Positions 53,925 to 62,983 of a stretch of DNA of 64,000 nucleotides are shown piece by piece. Made by a program: the position numbers and the translations under genes. Every line of letters begins with the position of its first letter. Within the stretch, counting starts at the first letter, position 1. The notes below the pieces were generated by a model that was not told the DNA's origin, did no database searches, and was given only the letters and a program-made list of their open reading frames with translations. Source of the DNA: Gluconobacter sp. P1C6_b (lineage in GTDB: Bacteria; Pseudomonadota; Alphaproteobacteria; Acetobacterales; Acetobacteraceae); contig NZ_JACRVU010000003.1 in NCBI RefSeq assembly GCF_018811945.1, forward strand, positions 186,001 to 250,000. Reading direction: 5' to 3'.

Positions 53925-56348
53925 ATGACCACACGGCCTCCCGCGCGCGCCTTTTCACCTCTCCGCAGCCCGCGCCCCGGAACAACCTGTGGATACATGC
54001 TGGGCGCTCTACCCCTCGTTTTCGGTCTGCTCTGCGCAGGTGTGACGACACCCGCCGCGCTGGCGGCCGCTGCACAGACCGCGCCGGCTCCGACCAGAGA
54101 AGCGCCCAGGGATGCCGACAAGACCCAGCAGTCAGATCCTGCCAATTCCGGGCTGGGCTGGAACGCTGTCTCCACTTCCATCAGCCGTCAGCTCGATGAC
54201 AGCGCGGCGGTATTGAAGCAGGTTTTCGCGACGCTGAACCGCAAGGACGTCAACACGGGCAATAACGAACTCGACGCCCTGTCGGCCCAGGTTCAGAAGG
54301 TCCAGCAGAACACGCAGGACGCGGTTACGCAGATCCAGTCCTATGACAGCATCACCGAATCCTTCCTGAAAATCCTTGGCCCCAAGGCCGCGGAAAACGA
54401 GGACGCGTCCGTCACTGCACAGCGCCAGCGGATGCAGCAGAATTCGCAATCCGTGAAATCGGCGCTGATGCGGGCCAAGCTCTATAATCTTCAGGCCCAG
54501 CAGCTCAACACGGCCATCAATGCGCGGCGCACCCGCCTGCAACACGCGGCCCTGTCCGAACGGACGGTCTCGCCGCTCGCGCCACGCTTCTGGAACACGC
54601 TCCTGACCGAACGGGCGGAAAACCGCTATTCACTCCATGCTGGCGGCGTGCTGTCCGACTGGCTCTATCTCCTGATCGGTTGCGCGATCACCTTCGCGGC
54701 CATTGGTCTGAGTTCACCGCTGATCCTGCGTCTGCTCAAACGCTGCGGCGCCCATTTCCGCCCCGCCACCGAAGACAGCGTAAAGGAAGCCCTCTCCAGC
54801 AGCATCATCGCCATCACACTGAATGGCGCGCTGGAAGCCCTGATCGCCACGCTGGGCTGGTTCATCTGGGCAGCCGCCGTCCTACCTGATGGCGGGGGTC
54901 CGATCGGCGCGATCATCGGGGAGACGGTCCCCGTCTGCGGCTTCATTATTGGTGCCGGGCTGCCCGTCTTCGGACGGAACGGTGTTCTGGCTCAGGGAAA
55001 TCCGGGCGAACGCAAGGCGCTGCGGGGGGTGGACTGGATCCTTGCGATCAGCATTCTACTGCTGGACCTGCTGCGGGCCTTTCAGGCTCAGGACACCTTT
55101 GGCCAGACGCTTCAGCTCCTGCTGGAAATCGCGTTCTCGATCGCTATCGGCCTCTGCGCCGTGGACACATTCCGCCGCCTCAGCAACCAGAACGATACCC
55201 GCGGCTTCGCGCCTTCCGCTCTGGGCGTTTCCAGCCTTCTGCTGGCGGTTACGGTCATCTCCATCCTGCTGGGCTATGTAGCTTTCGCCTTCACGCTCAA
55301 TGGGTGGCTGCTCTCGCTGGGTACGGGTGTTGCCATCGTGACGCTTCTGGGGCTGTGCTGGCGCGACGTACTGGACCGGCTGTTTTCGGAGGGTGGCTTC
55401 TTCAGCCTGCGCCTGGGCCAGCTCGGCCTGACGCAGCGCCGCCTGTCACAGATCGGCGTGATCCTCTCAGGGCTCGGGAACGTCCTGCTCCTGCTGCTCC
55501 TGTTCTCCATCGCACAGACGGATGGCAGCTTCAGCGTTGCTGACATCACGAACCGGCTGTGGCTTCTGTTCGTCGGCAATACCATCCATGGCGTGAAGAT
55601 CTCGCTCGATACCGTGGTGCTGGCCATCGTTCTGCTGGTGGTGGCCTATTACGCAATCCGCCAGACACGCTCCTGGCTGCGGGATCGCTTCTTCCCCACC
55701 ACGCGCCTCGATATCGGCAGTCGTACCTCGATCCTGAGCATCTTCACCTACTGCGCCTGGATCCTCGTCGGTCTCGGCATCCTGTCCATCGCCGGTGTCT
55801 CGGTCCAGAACCTGACCTGGGTGGTCAGCGCACTCTCGGTCGGTATTGGTTTCGGCCTGCAGTCCATCGTGCAGAACTTTGTCTCTGGCGTAATCCTGAT
55901 GGCCGAACGTCCCGTGCGCGTCGGCGATATGGTCGAGATCGCCGGCACGCGCGGTGACGTCAAACGCATCAGCATCCGCGCCACTGATATCGGCCTGAGC
56001 GATGGCTCGACCATGATCGTCCCGAACTCCCAGTTCATCACGACCAGCATCAAGAACGCGACGCTGAGCGGTGCCACCGGCGTCCTGACCCTGACGTTCA
56101 AGATCCCCCTGACGACGGATCCCGAGAAGGCGAAGGCCATGCTGCTGGAAGTCGCGGCCCATCGTGACGAAGTCCTCGCAACGCCATCGCCGAAAGTCCG
56201 GGTGAGCGCGATTGCCGACGATAGTCTGACCATGACCCTGAGCGTCGCCCTCATCTCGGCCCGTGACGGCGGAAGTGTGCAGGACGCCATTCTTTTTGAC
56301 GTCTTCCGCCGTTTCCATGCCGAAGACGTCGCCATCACAACAGCATGA
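53925..56348 (+). CDS. Large MscS-family mechanosensitive channel with DUF3772 region
   Basis: The 807-aa protein has a signal/anchor segment (about residues 20-52) and a periplasmic helical domain of the DUF3772 type (about 80-230, Gln-rich heptads). Some nine membrane helices follow, then the MscS core. The pore helix 'VGIGFGLQSIVQNFVSGVIL' and the following 'ERPVRVGDMVEIAG' beta domain are diagnostic. It likely releases solutes on osmotic downshock. ATG at 53925 is preferred to TTG at 53886. About 100 bp separate it from the pyrD terminator. Confidence 0.9.
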   Translation: MTTRPPARAFSPLRSPRPGTTCGYMLGALPLVFGLLCAGVTTPAALAAAAQTAPAPTREAPRDADKTQQSDPANSGLGWNAVSTSISRQLDDSAAVLKQVFATLNRKDVNTGNNELDALSAQVQKVQQNTQDAVTQIQSYDSITESFLKILGPKAAENEDASVTAQRQRMQQNSQSVKSALMRAKLYNLQAQQLNTAINARRTRLQHAALSERTVSPLAPRFWNTLLTERAENRYSLHAGGVLSDWLYLLIGCAITFAAIGLSSPLILRLLKRCGAHFRPATEDSVKEALSSSIIAITLNGALEALIATLGWFIWAAAVLPDGGGPIGAIIGETVPVCGFIIGAGLPVFGRNGVLAQGNPGERKALRGVDWILAISILLLDLLRAFQAQDTFGQTLQLLLEIAFSIAIGLCAVDTFRRLSNQNDTRGFAPSALGVSSLLLAVTVISILLGYVAFAFTLNGWLLSLGTGVAIVTLLGLCWRDVLDRLFSEGGFFSLRLGQLGLTQRRLSQIGVILSGLGNVLLLLLLFSIAQTDGSFSVADITNRLWLLFVGNTIHGVKISLDTVVLAIVLLVVAYYAIRQTRSWLRDRFFPTTRLDIGSRTSILSIFTYCAWILVGLGILSIAGVSVQNLTWVVSALSVGIGFGLQSIVQNFVSGVILMAERPVRVGDMVEIAGTRGDVKRISIRATDIGLSDGSTMIVPNSQFITTSIKNATLSGATGVLTLTFKIPLTTDPEKAKAMLLEVAAHRDEVLATPSPKVRVSAIADDSLTMTLSVALISARDGGSVQDAILFDVFRRFHAEDVAITTA

Positions 56349-56442
56349 TCGGAAAATACTTTCCGGGACTCCGCGCAATACTCGATTTCCAGACGGACTG
56401 GTCCTAAGGTCAGTTCGTCCAGAGAGGCCAGGATCCAGACCG

Positions 56443-56757
56443 ATGCCATCCCCGACACAAATTTCCGGAGACAAGACGCCGGGTCAGGTTTTTCACCTGC
56501 CCGTTCGCTCCAAGACGCTCTCGATGGCGGAAGCCGCGGTTCATCTCGGGCTGCCGGAACGCCGGATGAAGCTGCTTGCCCTGCTCGGCACGGGGCCGGC
56601 GCGGACGCAGGCGCCCGACGGGAAAATCGCGTATCGCCGCGAAGATCTGGAACTCTATCTCACAGCCCTGCACGAAAAGGCCGATATCTCCGGCACGGAA
56701 ATGATGCGCCGCCGCGCCCAGGCCGCAGCCAGCCGCCAGCCGCCAGCGTGCGCTTGA
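56443..56757 (+). CDS. Small helix-turn-helix-like protein, apparently frameshifted by a 7-bp repeat
   Basis: As read, this is a 104-aa protein with a MerR/excisionase-like segment ('TLSMAEAAVHLGLPERRMKL', 'GKIAYRREDLELYLTALHE'). It ends in an unnatural 'SRQPPACA' at a tandem 7-bp repeat (agccgcc twice, 56731-56744). Removing one copy restores a single frame continuing to 56935 for about 160 aa, ending in a membrane helix ('CFFVIKVMALFGLIMLCIS'). Either a slippage mutation has split the gene or the repeat toggles it. Function not recognised. Confidence 0.65.
   Translation: MPSPTQISGDKTPGQVFHLPVRSKTLSMAEAAVHLGLPERRMKLLALLGTGPARTQAPDGKIAYRREDLELYLTALHEKADISGTEMMRRRAQAAASRQPPACA
56731..56744. 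repeat. 7-bp tandem repeat (2 copies) inside a reading frame
   Basis: AGCCGCC occurs twice in direct tandem and is followed by a partial third copy (AGC). The unit length is not a multiple of three, so gain or loss of a unit changes the reading frame of the surrounding gene. Confidence 0.85.
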
Positions 56758-56935
56758 ACTCGTCCAGATCGGCAGCAAAACGGGCTTTCCCGATCCCGAT
56801 CCATTCATGATGCTGGCTACCGGTGCCGATGCCCGTCAGCACGCCTGTTTTTTTGTCATCAAGGTCATGGCGCTGTTCGGACTGATCATGCTCTGCATCT
56901 CGTCCACCCCGCTGCTCCGGGCGCATTTCAACTGA
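56745..56935 (+). pseudogene. Out-of-frame C-terminal part of the preceding gene
   Basis: In the shifted frame the sequence reads 'RALELVQIGSKTGF', 'DPFMMLATGADARQH' and one hydrophobic helix, then stops at 56933-56935. It has no convincing start of its own and joins the upstream protein perfectly if one 7-bp repeat unit is removed. It is therefore best regarded as its detached 3' end. Confidence 0.65.
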
Positions 56936-56966
56936 CGGGCCATTCCTGCCCGTCAGCTGACAGTCC

Positions 56967-57980
56967 TTACTCAAAGCCGCAGAGCACGGCCTTTCCAATA
57001 CCCTTGCCGCTTTCGAGCAGTTCATGCGCCCGGCGCAGATTGGCAAGAGTGACCGGCCCCAGCATCTCATGCAGGGTCGTCTTCAGAAGACCAGCCTCCA
57101 CAAGCGAGGCCACCTGCGCAAGAATTCTGCCCTGTTCGGGCATGTCCGGCGTCTCGAACATCGGACGTGCGAACATGTATTCCCAATGCACGGAGAGGGC
57201 TTTGCGCTTGAAGGGCATGATGTCGAATTCGCCCGGATCGTCGATCAGAGCCAGCGCACCCTGCGGCGCGAGGGAGCGTATGATCGCATCCCTGTGCTCA
57301 CCGGATGCGGTCAGACCAGCGACATAGCGCACCTGTGGAATTCCGATCCGCGCCAGTTCCTGATCAAGCGGCCGGCGATGATCGATGACATGGTGCGCCC
57401 CCATTTCCCGGCACCACTCCGTCGTCTCCGGACGGGATGCCGTGGCAATGACCGTCAGACCCGTGAGACGGCGCGCGATCTGCGTAAGGATCGAACCCAC
57501 GCCACCCGCCCCGCCGATGATCATAAGCGCATCCGGGTTGTCCATCTCACCCAGCCGCACGCCCAGTCGGTCGAACAGCAGTTCCCAGGCCGTAAGCGCA
57601 GTCAGCGGCAAGGCTGCAGCTTCGGCATCGGAGAGGCTTTTCGGCGCCAGCGCGATCAGGCGCTCATCGACAGCCTGAAATCGCGCATCACTCCCCTGCC
57701 GGTTGGCAGTGCCCGCATAGAAAACGCGATCCCCGGCCCGGAAACCCCGGACCTGACCACCCGTGGCAACAACAGTTCCGACCGCGTCATATCCCAGAAC
57801 CCGTGGTTCATCGCCCGGCGGGTCCATCGACCGCAGCTTGGTATCGACCGGATTGACCGAAACTGCCCGGATTTCCACAACGACATCCCGCGGCCCCGGA
57901 ACAGGGGTCGGAATGTCGAGTTCGACCAGCGCATCGGTGTCGTCCATGCAGGTTGCACGTCTGTGCCCGAAAGCCTTCAT
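56967..57980 (-). CDS. Zinc-type alcohol dehydrogenase-like / quinone oxidoreductase-like protein
   Basis: The 337-aa MDR-superfamily enzyme has an N-terminal GroES-like domain and a Rossmann domain with 'IIGGAGGVGSILTQIARRL' (about residue 155). It lacks the GHE zinc motif, reading 'LGYDAVGTV' instead, so it resembles zinc-independent quinone or enone reductases (the ZADH1/QOR groups). NADPH is the likely cofactor. It is 41 bp behind the UbiH-type gene in the same direction, so co-transcription is possible. The substrate is unknown. Confidence 0.87.
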   Translation of the reverse strand: MKAFGHRRATCMDDTDALVELDIPTPVPGPRDVVVEIRAVSVNPVDTKLRSMDPPGDEPRVLGYDAVGTVVATGGQVRGFRAGDRVFYAGTANRQGSDARFQAVDERLIALAPKSLSDAEAAALPLTALTAWELLFDRLGVRLGEMDNPDALMIIGGAGGVGSILTQIARRLTGLTVIATASRPETTEWCREMGAHHVIDHRRPLDQELARIGIPQVRYVAGLTASGEHRDAIIRSLAPQGALALIDDPGEFDIMPFKRKALSVHWEYMFARPMFETPDMPEQGRILAQVASLVEAGLLKTTLHEMLGPVTLANLRRAHELLESGKGIGKAVLCGFE

Positions 57981-58021
57981 GGGAGATATCTCCTAACTCA
58001 GAAAGAGCGCTGCCAGAGGGG

Positions 58022-59206
58022 TCAGCCGTGGCGGTCCATCAGCATGTTCGTCACCGCTGCCTTGAACGGCAGCAGACGGTTGGCCACCGCCAGCCCCGCC
58101 CGCCGTGCCATCAGGAATGGCGGCTCATCGCGGGTATAAACCGTAGCGATCGCATTGGTCGCCGCAAAGAGCGGCACCGTTGCCAAACGATGCGTGCGCT
58201 CGAAACGCGACAGAACGGATGGATCGCCTGCATCCCCCGGACCATCGGCAATCGCCCGCGCCAGTACTTCCTGCCCCTTCAGGCCCAGATTGAACCCGTG
58301 CGCCGTAATCGGATGCATGCCCACAGCCGCATCACCAATCAGCGCCAGGCGCGGAGCCTGGAAACGATGCGCGTAGACCGCCTTGAGCGGGTAGACGCAG
58401 CGTGCGCTTTCCAGCGTCATCTGCCCCATGCGTCCCTGCGTCCGGGCCGTGATGTCTTCGCTGAAAGCCTTGCCATCAAGCGCCTTGAGGCGCGCGATTT
58501 CATCCGGCTCCAGCGTCAGGACCAGCGACGAGCACGATCCGGACCGGTCGTCGGGAGCGACGGGCAGAAGGGCGATCGTCTGTCCCTCGTCAAACCACTG
58601 AAGCGCTGTATTGGCATGAGGCTCCGGGTGGCGCATGCGGCAGACCATGATGTTGCGCTGGAAATCATGCACGATCGCGCCGATCCCCGATTCGGCCCGC
58701 AGACGCGAAAACCGCCCATCCGCCGCAACCAGAAGATCCGCCTCGATCTGCTCCCCATTGGCCAGAACGACACCAGCCGACCGGGTATCGTGCCACGAAC
58801 TGGCAATGCCTTCCCCGGCCCGGATGTCTACACCCGGCGTTCGCAAAGCGACACGATACAGGGCACGGCGGATCAGGTAATTCGCCACCATGTGCCCCAG
58901 CGCATCGGGACCATCGGAAGGCGCATCGAACAGCAGGGGGGGATTTCCAGCCTTCCCGGTCTCGATCCGGGCCGTATACATCGGGCAAATGCTGCCAGCG
59001 GGGATTTCATCCCATGCACCGACACTTTTCAGCCATTCCGACGCATGATGCGTCAGCGCGATCTCACGGCCATCAAACGGCGGATCAGCCAGCACACTCG
59101 CTGGTGACCGCTCGACCACACAGACTTTCCGCCCGTCGCGCCCGAGCGAAATGGCGCAGGCCAGACCGACAGGGCCGCCGCCCGCAACAATGACGTCGTA
59201 ACGCAT
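58022..59206 (-). CDS. UbiH/UbiF-family FAD-dependent monooxygenase
   Basis: Probable ubiquinone-ring hydroxylase of 394 aa. 'DVIVAGGGPVGLACAISLGR' binds FAD, the 'DG' motif is in 'LLVAADGRFSRLR', and the third motif is 'GDAAVGMHPITAHGFN'. This order is typical of the UbiH/UbiF/VisC/COQ6 family. The ring position modified cannot be decided from the sequence. ATG at 59206 is chosen; in-frame sequence up to 59386 overlaps the nitroreductase gene. It lies 4 bp after that gene. Confidence 0.9.
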   Translation of the reverse strand: MRYDVIVAGGGPVGLACAISLGRDGRKVCVVERSPASVLADPPFDGREIALTHHASEWLKSVGAWDEIPAGSICPMYTARIETGKAGNPPLLFDAPSDGPDALGHMVANYLIRRALYRVALRTPGVDIRAGEGIASSWHDTRSAGVVLANGEQIEADLLVAADGRFSRLRAESGIGAIVHDFQRNIMVCRMRHPEPHANTALQWFDEGQTIALLPVAPDDRSGSCSSLVLTLEPDEIARLKALDGKAFSEDITARTQGRMGQMTLESARCVYPLKAVYAHRFQAPRLALIGDAAVGMHPITAHGFNLGLKGQEVLARAIADGPGDAGDPSVLSRFERTHRLATVPLFAATNAIATVYTRDEPPFLMARRAGLAVANRLLPFKAAVTNMLMDRHG

Positions 59207-59210
59207 CAGA

Positions 59211-59813
59211 TCAACCGGCGTCCGCAGGGAACTTGATGGCATCCCCTTTCCAGACAGCCATGTAATCATTGATCTCGGGCCGCTTGCGCTCATCCGAATG
59301 CCTGGCAGGCGTTCCGACGAACAGGAAACCGGCCAGACGATGCGGCTCGGGTAGACCCAGCGACTCAAGAAGCACCCGGTCCTCACAGAACGGTCCCGTC
59401 ACCCACATGCCGCCGAATCCGGCAGCATGCAGCGCGTTCAGGACGTTCATCGCCCCTGCCGCAACGGCCATTTCCTGCTCGATCACCGGGATCTTCCCGT
59501 CCGGCTGTAGATGCATGCCCAGAGCGATAATCATGGGCATGTTGGCGAAGCGGTGGTGCCGCTTGGTCTTCTTCGCCTCGGGCGCGTCAGGCTCCTGCCG
59601 CCCCATCGCTTCCACCACGAGATCGGCAAACGCCTCGCGGTGCTTGCCCTTGATCACCGTATAGCGCCACGGACGCATCTTCCCATGGTCCGGAGCCCGC
59701 AAGCCGGCGGACAGGATGGTCCGGAGCTCATCCCCCTTCGGCGGGGGCTCGACGAGATGGTCCGTCGAAGCGCGGGAGAGAAGGACGTCGAGGGGGGAAT
59801 GATGATGTGCCAT
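59211..59813 (-). CDS. Nitroreductase family protein (YdjA-like)
   Basis: FMN-dependent oxidoreductase of 200 aa. The segment 'AGLRAPDHGKMRPWRYTVIK' and 'EQEMAVAAGAMNVLNALHAA' match the short YdjA subgroup, and 'GFGGMWVTGPFCEDRVLLES' follows. These enzymes reduce nitro compounds or quinones with NAD(P)H. It is the first gene of a minus-strand set with the UbiH-type gene, divergent from hisB; the 200-bp gap (59814-60013) holds both promoters. Confidence 0.9.
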   Translation of the reverse strand: MAHHHSPLDVLLSRASTDHLVEPPPKGDELRTILSAGLRAPDHGKMRPWRYTVIKGKHREAFADLVVEAMGRQEPDAPEAKKTKRHHRFANMPMIIALGMHLQPDGKIPVIEQEMAVAAGAMNVLNALHAAGFGGMWVTGPFCEDRVLLESLGLPEPHRLAGFLFVGTPARHSDERKRPEINDYMAVWKGDAIKFPADAG

Positions 59814-60013
59814 AATCAGGAAATATGGCCCGATCTCCCCACTCCGCCAAGGGCAATTTCCAGACTCAGCCATTCTCAAGGAATAGTGACACCTCCTCGT
59901 GCTGGTCGATACGGATCGGCATCCCGGATTTATCCCTGTCTGCCAACGTATTTTGCAGCCATCTTTGCCAGACAGCGTGGAAATCCGCGTCGTGCTGGTG
60001 TAGCAGGAAGAAC

Positions 60014-60610
60014 ATGAACGAAAGCCGCCACGCCCGCCTGCATCGCGCCACCAGCGAAACCGACATCACCCTTGCCCTCACGCTCGACGGCCAAGGCCGC
60101 TCCGACGTGGACAGCGGCATCGGTTTCTTCGACCACATGCTGACGGCACTGGCCAAGCATGGTGGCTTTGACCTTGAGCTAAAAGCCAAGGGCGACCTGC
60201 ATATTGACGGCCATCATACCGTCGAGGACGTCGGTATCGTCTTCGGGCAGGCCTTCCGTCAGGCCGTCGGTGACAAGCGCGGGATCGAGCGTTTCGGCCA
60301 TGCCCTCGTGCCGCTGGACGAAGCCCTGTGCGAGGCCGTGGTCGATATTTCCGGCCGTCCCTACCTCGCCTGGAACGTCGTCTTCCCGCGCGAGAAGATC
60401 GGCACGATGGACACGGAACTGTTCGAAGAATTCTTCCGCGCCTTCGCCATGTCCGCCCATATTGCCCTGCACCTGACCTGCAAGGCGGGTACCAACGCCC
60501 ACCACATCGCGGAAAGCGGTTTCAAGGCCGTCGCCCGTGCCCTGAAGGTTGCGGTTTCGCATGATCCCCGCTCGGCAGGCGCTATCCCGTCGACCAAAGG
60601 CGTGCTGTGA
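60014..60610 (+). CDS. hisB: Imidazoleglycerol-phosphate dehydratase
   Basis: Dehydrates imidazoleglycerol phosphate to imidazoleacetol phosphate in histidine synthesis. The 198-aa monofunctional form shows metal-binding 'FFDHMLTALAKHGG', 'DGHHTVEDVGIVFGQA', and 'NAHHIAESGFKAVARALKVA', which carry the Mn-binding His and Glu residues. No phosphatase domain is fused. It leads the his operon visible here and overlaps the DUF2628 gene (GTGA). Confidence 0.97.
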   Translation: MNESRHARLHRATSETDITLALTLDGQGRSDVDSGIGFFDHMLTALAKHGGFDLELKAKGDLHIDGHHTVEDVGIVFGQAFRQAVGDKRGIERFGHALVPLDEALCEAVVDISGRPYLAWNVVFPREKIGTMDTELFEEFFRAFAMSAHIALHLTCKAGTNAHHIAESGFKAVARALKVAVSHDPRSAGAIPSTKGVL

Positions 60611-61011
60611 AGCTTTATATTCCCTGCACGAAACCGGACGCCGCCGGCCCGCAGATGCCTGTCATGGTGCAGGACGGATTTTCATGGCGCGTCCTGTTCT
60701 TCGGCTGGCTCGGACTGCTGACATACGGCGCATGGATTTCCGCCCTGCTGGCCGCAGCCGCCACCATGATCACGCTGCATGTTTTCATGGGTTTCTGGTC
60801 CCGGCTTGACCTGATCGTGGCCATCCATGCCGTCCTCGCCAGCTTCACGGCTGAGATCCGCCTGTGGGAACAGCGCCTGAACGGCCGCGTTACCGGTACG
60901 CCGATCGCGGCCCCCAGCCGGGACATCGCCCTCCTGCGCTGGCTGGACCAGCAGCACTACGCCGCCCCTTACGGCAGCACATCTCCGGAGTTTCCATGCG
61001 CGTCGTCGTAA
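60607..61011 (+). CDS. DUF2628-like membrane protein in the his operon
   Basis: The 134-aa protein has two close membrane helices (about residues 30-70) and a 'MKLYIPCTKPD' start followed by 'VQDGFSWRVLFFGWLGLLTY', matching the DUF2628 pattern. Function is unknown. It uses GTG at 60607 overlapping the hisB stop, and its 3' end overlaps the hisH start (60996) by 16 bp, so it is firmly embedded in the operon. No link to histidine chemistry is known. Confidence 0.82.
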   Translation: MKLYIPCTKPDAAGPQMPVMVQDGFSWRVLFFGWLGLLTYGAWISALLAAAATMITLHVFMGFWSRLDLIVAIHAVLASFTAEIRLWEQRLNGRVTGTPIAAPSRDIALLRWLDQQHYAAPYGSTSPEFPCASS

Positions 61012-61634
61012 TTGACTACAATGGCGGAAATCTCGCCTCGGCCGCACAGGCAGCCCGCAAGGCCGCAATCCGCAAGGGGATCGAGGCCGATGTCGTCATC
61101 TCCCGCGATGCGACCGACATCCTGAATGCAGACCGCCTGATCCTCCCCGGACAGGGCGCCTTCGCCGACTGCGCGCAGGGCCTTGGCCCCGAGCTACGCA
61201 ACATGCTCGAAACCGCGACCGCCAATGGCACGCCGTTCCTCGGCATCTGCGTCGGCATGCAGCTCATGTGCGAATACGGGCTCGAACATGGCCGCACCGA
61301 GGGCCTGGGCTGGATTTCCGGCAATATCCGTCGCATGGACGAGGCCGCAAATGTCGGTCTGCGCCTGCCACATATGGGCTGGAACACGCTGGACTTCACG
61401 CCCGGCGCCCATCTACTGACAGATGGCCTCACGCCCGGCAATCACGGCTATTTCGTTCATTCCTATGCCCTGCATGACGGCACGGACAGCGATCTGGTCG
61501 CAACCGCGCAATATGGCACGCAGGTTCCGGCCATCGTCGCGCGCGGAAACCGCTGCGGCACGCAGTTCCATGTCGAAAAGAGTCAGGATGTTGGTCTGAC
61601 GATCCTCGGCAACTTCCTGCGGTGGACCTCATGA
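60996..61634 (+). CDS. hisH: Imidazole glycerol phosphate synthase, glutaminase subunit
   Basis: Provides ammonia from glutamine to HisF. The 212-aa protein has the class I amidotransferase triad: Cys in 'FLGICVGMQLMCEYG' and His/Glu in 'GTQFHVEKSQ'. 'VIDYNGGNLASAAQAARKA' starts the fold. The ATG at 60996 lies within the DUF2628 gene, and the stop overlaps the GNAT-hisA start (ATGA). Confidence 0.96.
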   Translation: MRVVVIDYNGGNLASAAQAARKAAIRKGIEADVVISRDATDILNADRLILPGQGAFADCAQGLGPELRNMLETATANGTPFLGICVGMQLMCEYGLEHGRTEGLGWISGNIRRMDEAANVGLRLPHMGWNTLDFTPGAHLLTDGLTPGNHGYFVHSYALHDGTDSDLVATAQYGTQVPAIVARGNRCGTQFHVEKSQDVGLTILGNFLRWTS

Positions 61635-62983
61635 CCATCACCTGTGAACGCGTCGTCTCCCCGCTTCCGCCTGAAGATCTGGACGCGCTGATCGAAGCCA
61701 CCTCCGCCGGTATTCTGGACGGCGGCGGTTTCGGCTGGCTTCAGCCTCCCGGCCATCAGGCTCTGGCCCGCTATTTCGAAGGCCTGCTGCTGGTGCCGGA
61801 GCGTAGCTTCTACGTCGTACGTGAGAATGGCGTGATCTGTGGCGCAGGCCAGCTCGTCCGCCCACCGGCAAGTTATGAAGCCCATGCCGCCACCGCCAAT
61901 CTGACAGGTTTCTTTGTTGCCCCCTATGCCCGCGGCCGCGGTCTGGGACGCGCGCTGCTGGAAGCCATGCTCAAGGGAGCGAAGGCCATTGGCTGCAAAG
62001 TTGTAAACTGCGACATCCGCGAAACGCATGTCGCAGCCATCGGGCTGTTCCGGTCGTTCGAATTCGAACACTGGGGAACCCATCCCTATTATGCACGGAT
62101 CGGAGGGCAGACGGTGCGCGGACTTTTTCTCTCGAAACTTCTGGCAAACGAGAACGAGGCCGCCCGCTGGCAGTCCAGCATCGCCATGCCCGACACCAGC
62201 AGCGCGGCTTCAGACACAATGACCGATACACCCACCCCGGCTCACGACCTGACACTCTACCCGGCCATCGATCTCAAGGACGGCGCCTGCGTCCGTCTGC
62301 GTCGCGGCGAGATGGAAGATGCCACCCATTATTCCGATGATCCAGGCGCACAGGCCAAGCTGTTCGCGGAAGCGGGCTGCCGTCACCTGCACGTCGTAGA
62401 CCTGAACGGAGCCTTCGCCGGTCGTTCCACCAATATTCCGGCCATTGAATCCATCGTGAAAGCCACGAACCTGCCCGTGCAGCTCGGTGGTGGCATCCGG
62501 GATATGGCCGCGATCGAGCGCTGGCTCGAAGCCGGCGTCTCACGCGTCATTCTCGGCTCAGTGGCCGTCAAGGACCCCGAACTGGTCCGTCAGGCCGCCC
62601 GAGCCTTCCCGGGCCGGATTGTTGCTGGCATCGATGCCCGACAGGGGCGCGTCGCCACGGAAGGCTGGGCAGAGGTTTCCGAACTAGAGGCCAATGACCT
62701 CGCCCTGCGCATGGAAGATGCCGGGGTCGCGGCCGTAATTTTCACCGAGATCACACGGGACGGCATGCTGGCCGGACTGGACCTTGAACAGACGGCGGAC
62801 ATGGCCCGCCGTCTCTCCATCCCTGTCATCGCCAGCGGCGGGGTGGGCAGTCTGGAGCACCTCAAGGCCCTGCGCGATGTCGCCCGCGATGTTCCGGGCA
62901 TTTCCGGCGCGATTGTCGGACGTGCTCTCTATGACGGTCGCATCGCCCTCAAAGACGCTCTGGACGTCCTCGGCTCATGCTGA
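61631..62983 (+). CDS. GNAT acetyltransferase-HisA fusion protein
   Basis: A single 450-aa frame. Residues 1-180 form a GNAT domain with the acetyl-CoA motif '[19 protein letters not shown]' (about 92-110) and '[17 protein letters not shown]'. A linker ('[20 protein letters not shown]') leads to HisA (about 205-450), the phosphoribosylformimino-AICAR isomerase. HisA has catalytic Asp residues in '[15 protein letters not shown]' and '[14 protein letters not shown]', and '[14 protein letters not shown]'. An internal ATG at 62219 would give free HisA but has no clear ribosome-binding site. The start overlaps hisH; the end overlaps hisF. Confidence 0.93.
   Translation: MTITCERVVSPLPPEDLDALIEATSAGILDGGGFGWLQPPGHQALARYFEGLLLVPERSFYVVRENGVICGAGQLVRPPASYEAHAATANLTGFFVAPYARGRGLGRALLEAMLKGAKAIGCKVVNCDIRETHVAAIGLFRSFEFEHWGTHPYYARIGGQTVRGLFLSKLLANENEAARWQSSIAMPDTSSAASDTMTDTPTPAHDLTLYPAIDLKDGACVRLRRGEMEDATHYSDDPGAQAKLFAEAGCRHLHVVDLNGAFAGRSTNIPAIESIVKATNLPVQLGGGIRDMAAIERWLEAGVSRVILGSVAVKDPELVRQAARAFPGRIVAGIDARQGRVATEGWAEVSELEANDLALRMEDAGVAAVIFTEITRDGMLAGLDLEQTADMARRLSIPVIASGGVGSLEHLKALRDVARDVPGISGAIVGRALYDGRIALKDALDVLGSC

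Noticed and set aside
52609-54075. 488-codon minus-strand frame opposite pyrD
   Set aside because: Shadow frame of pyrD, which has complete class 2 motifs and a proper terminator.
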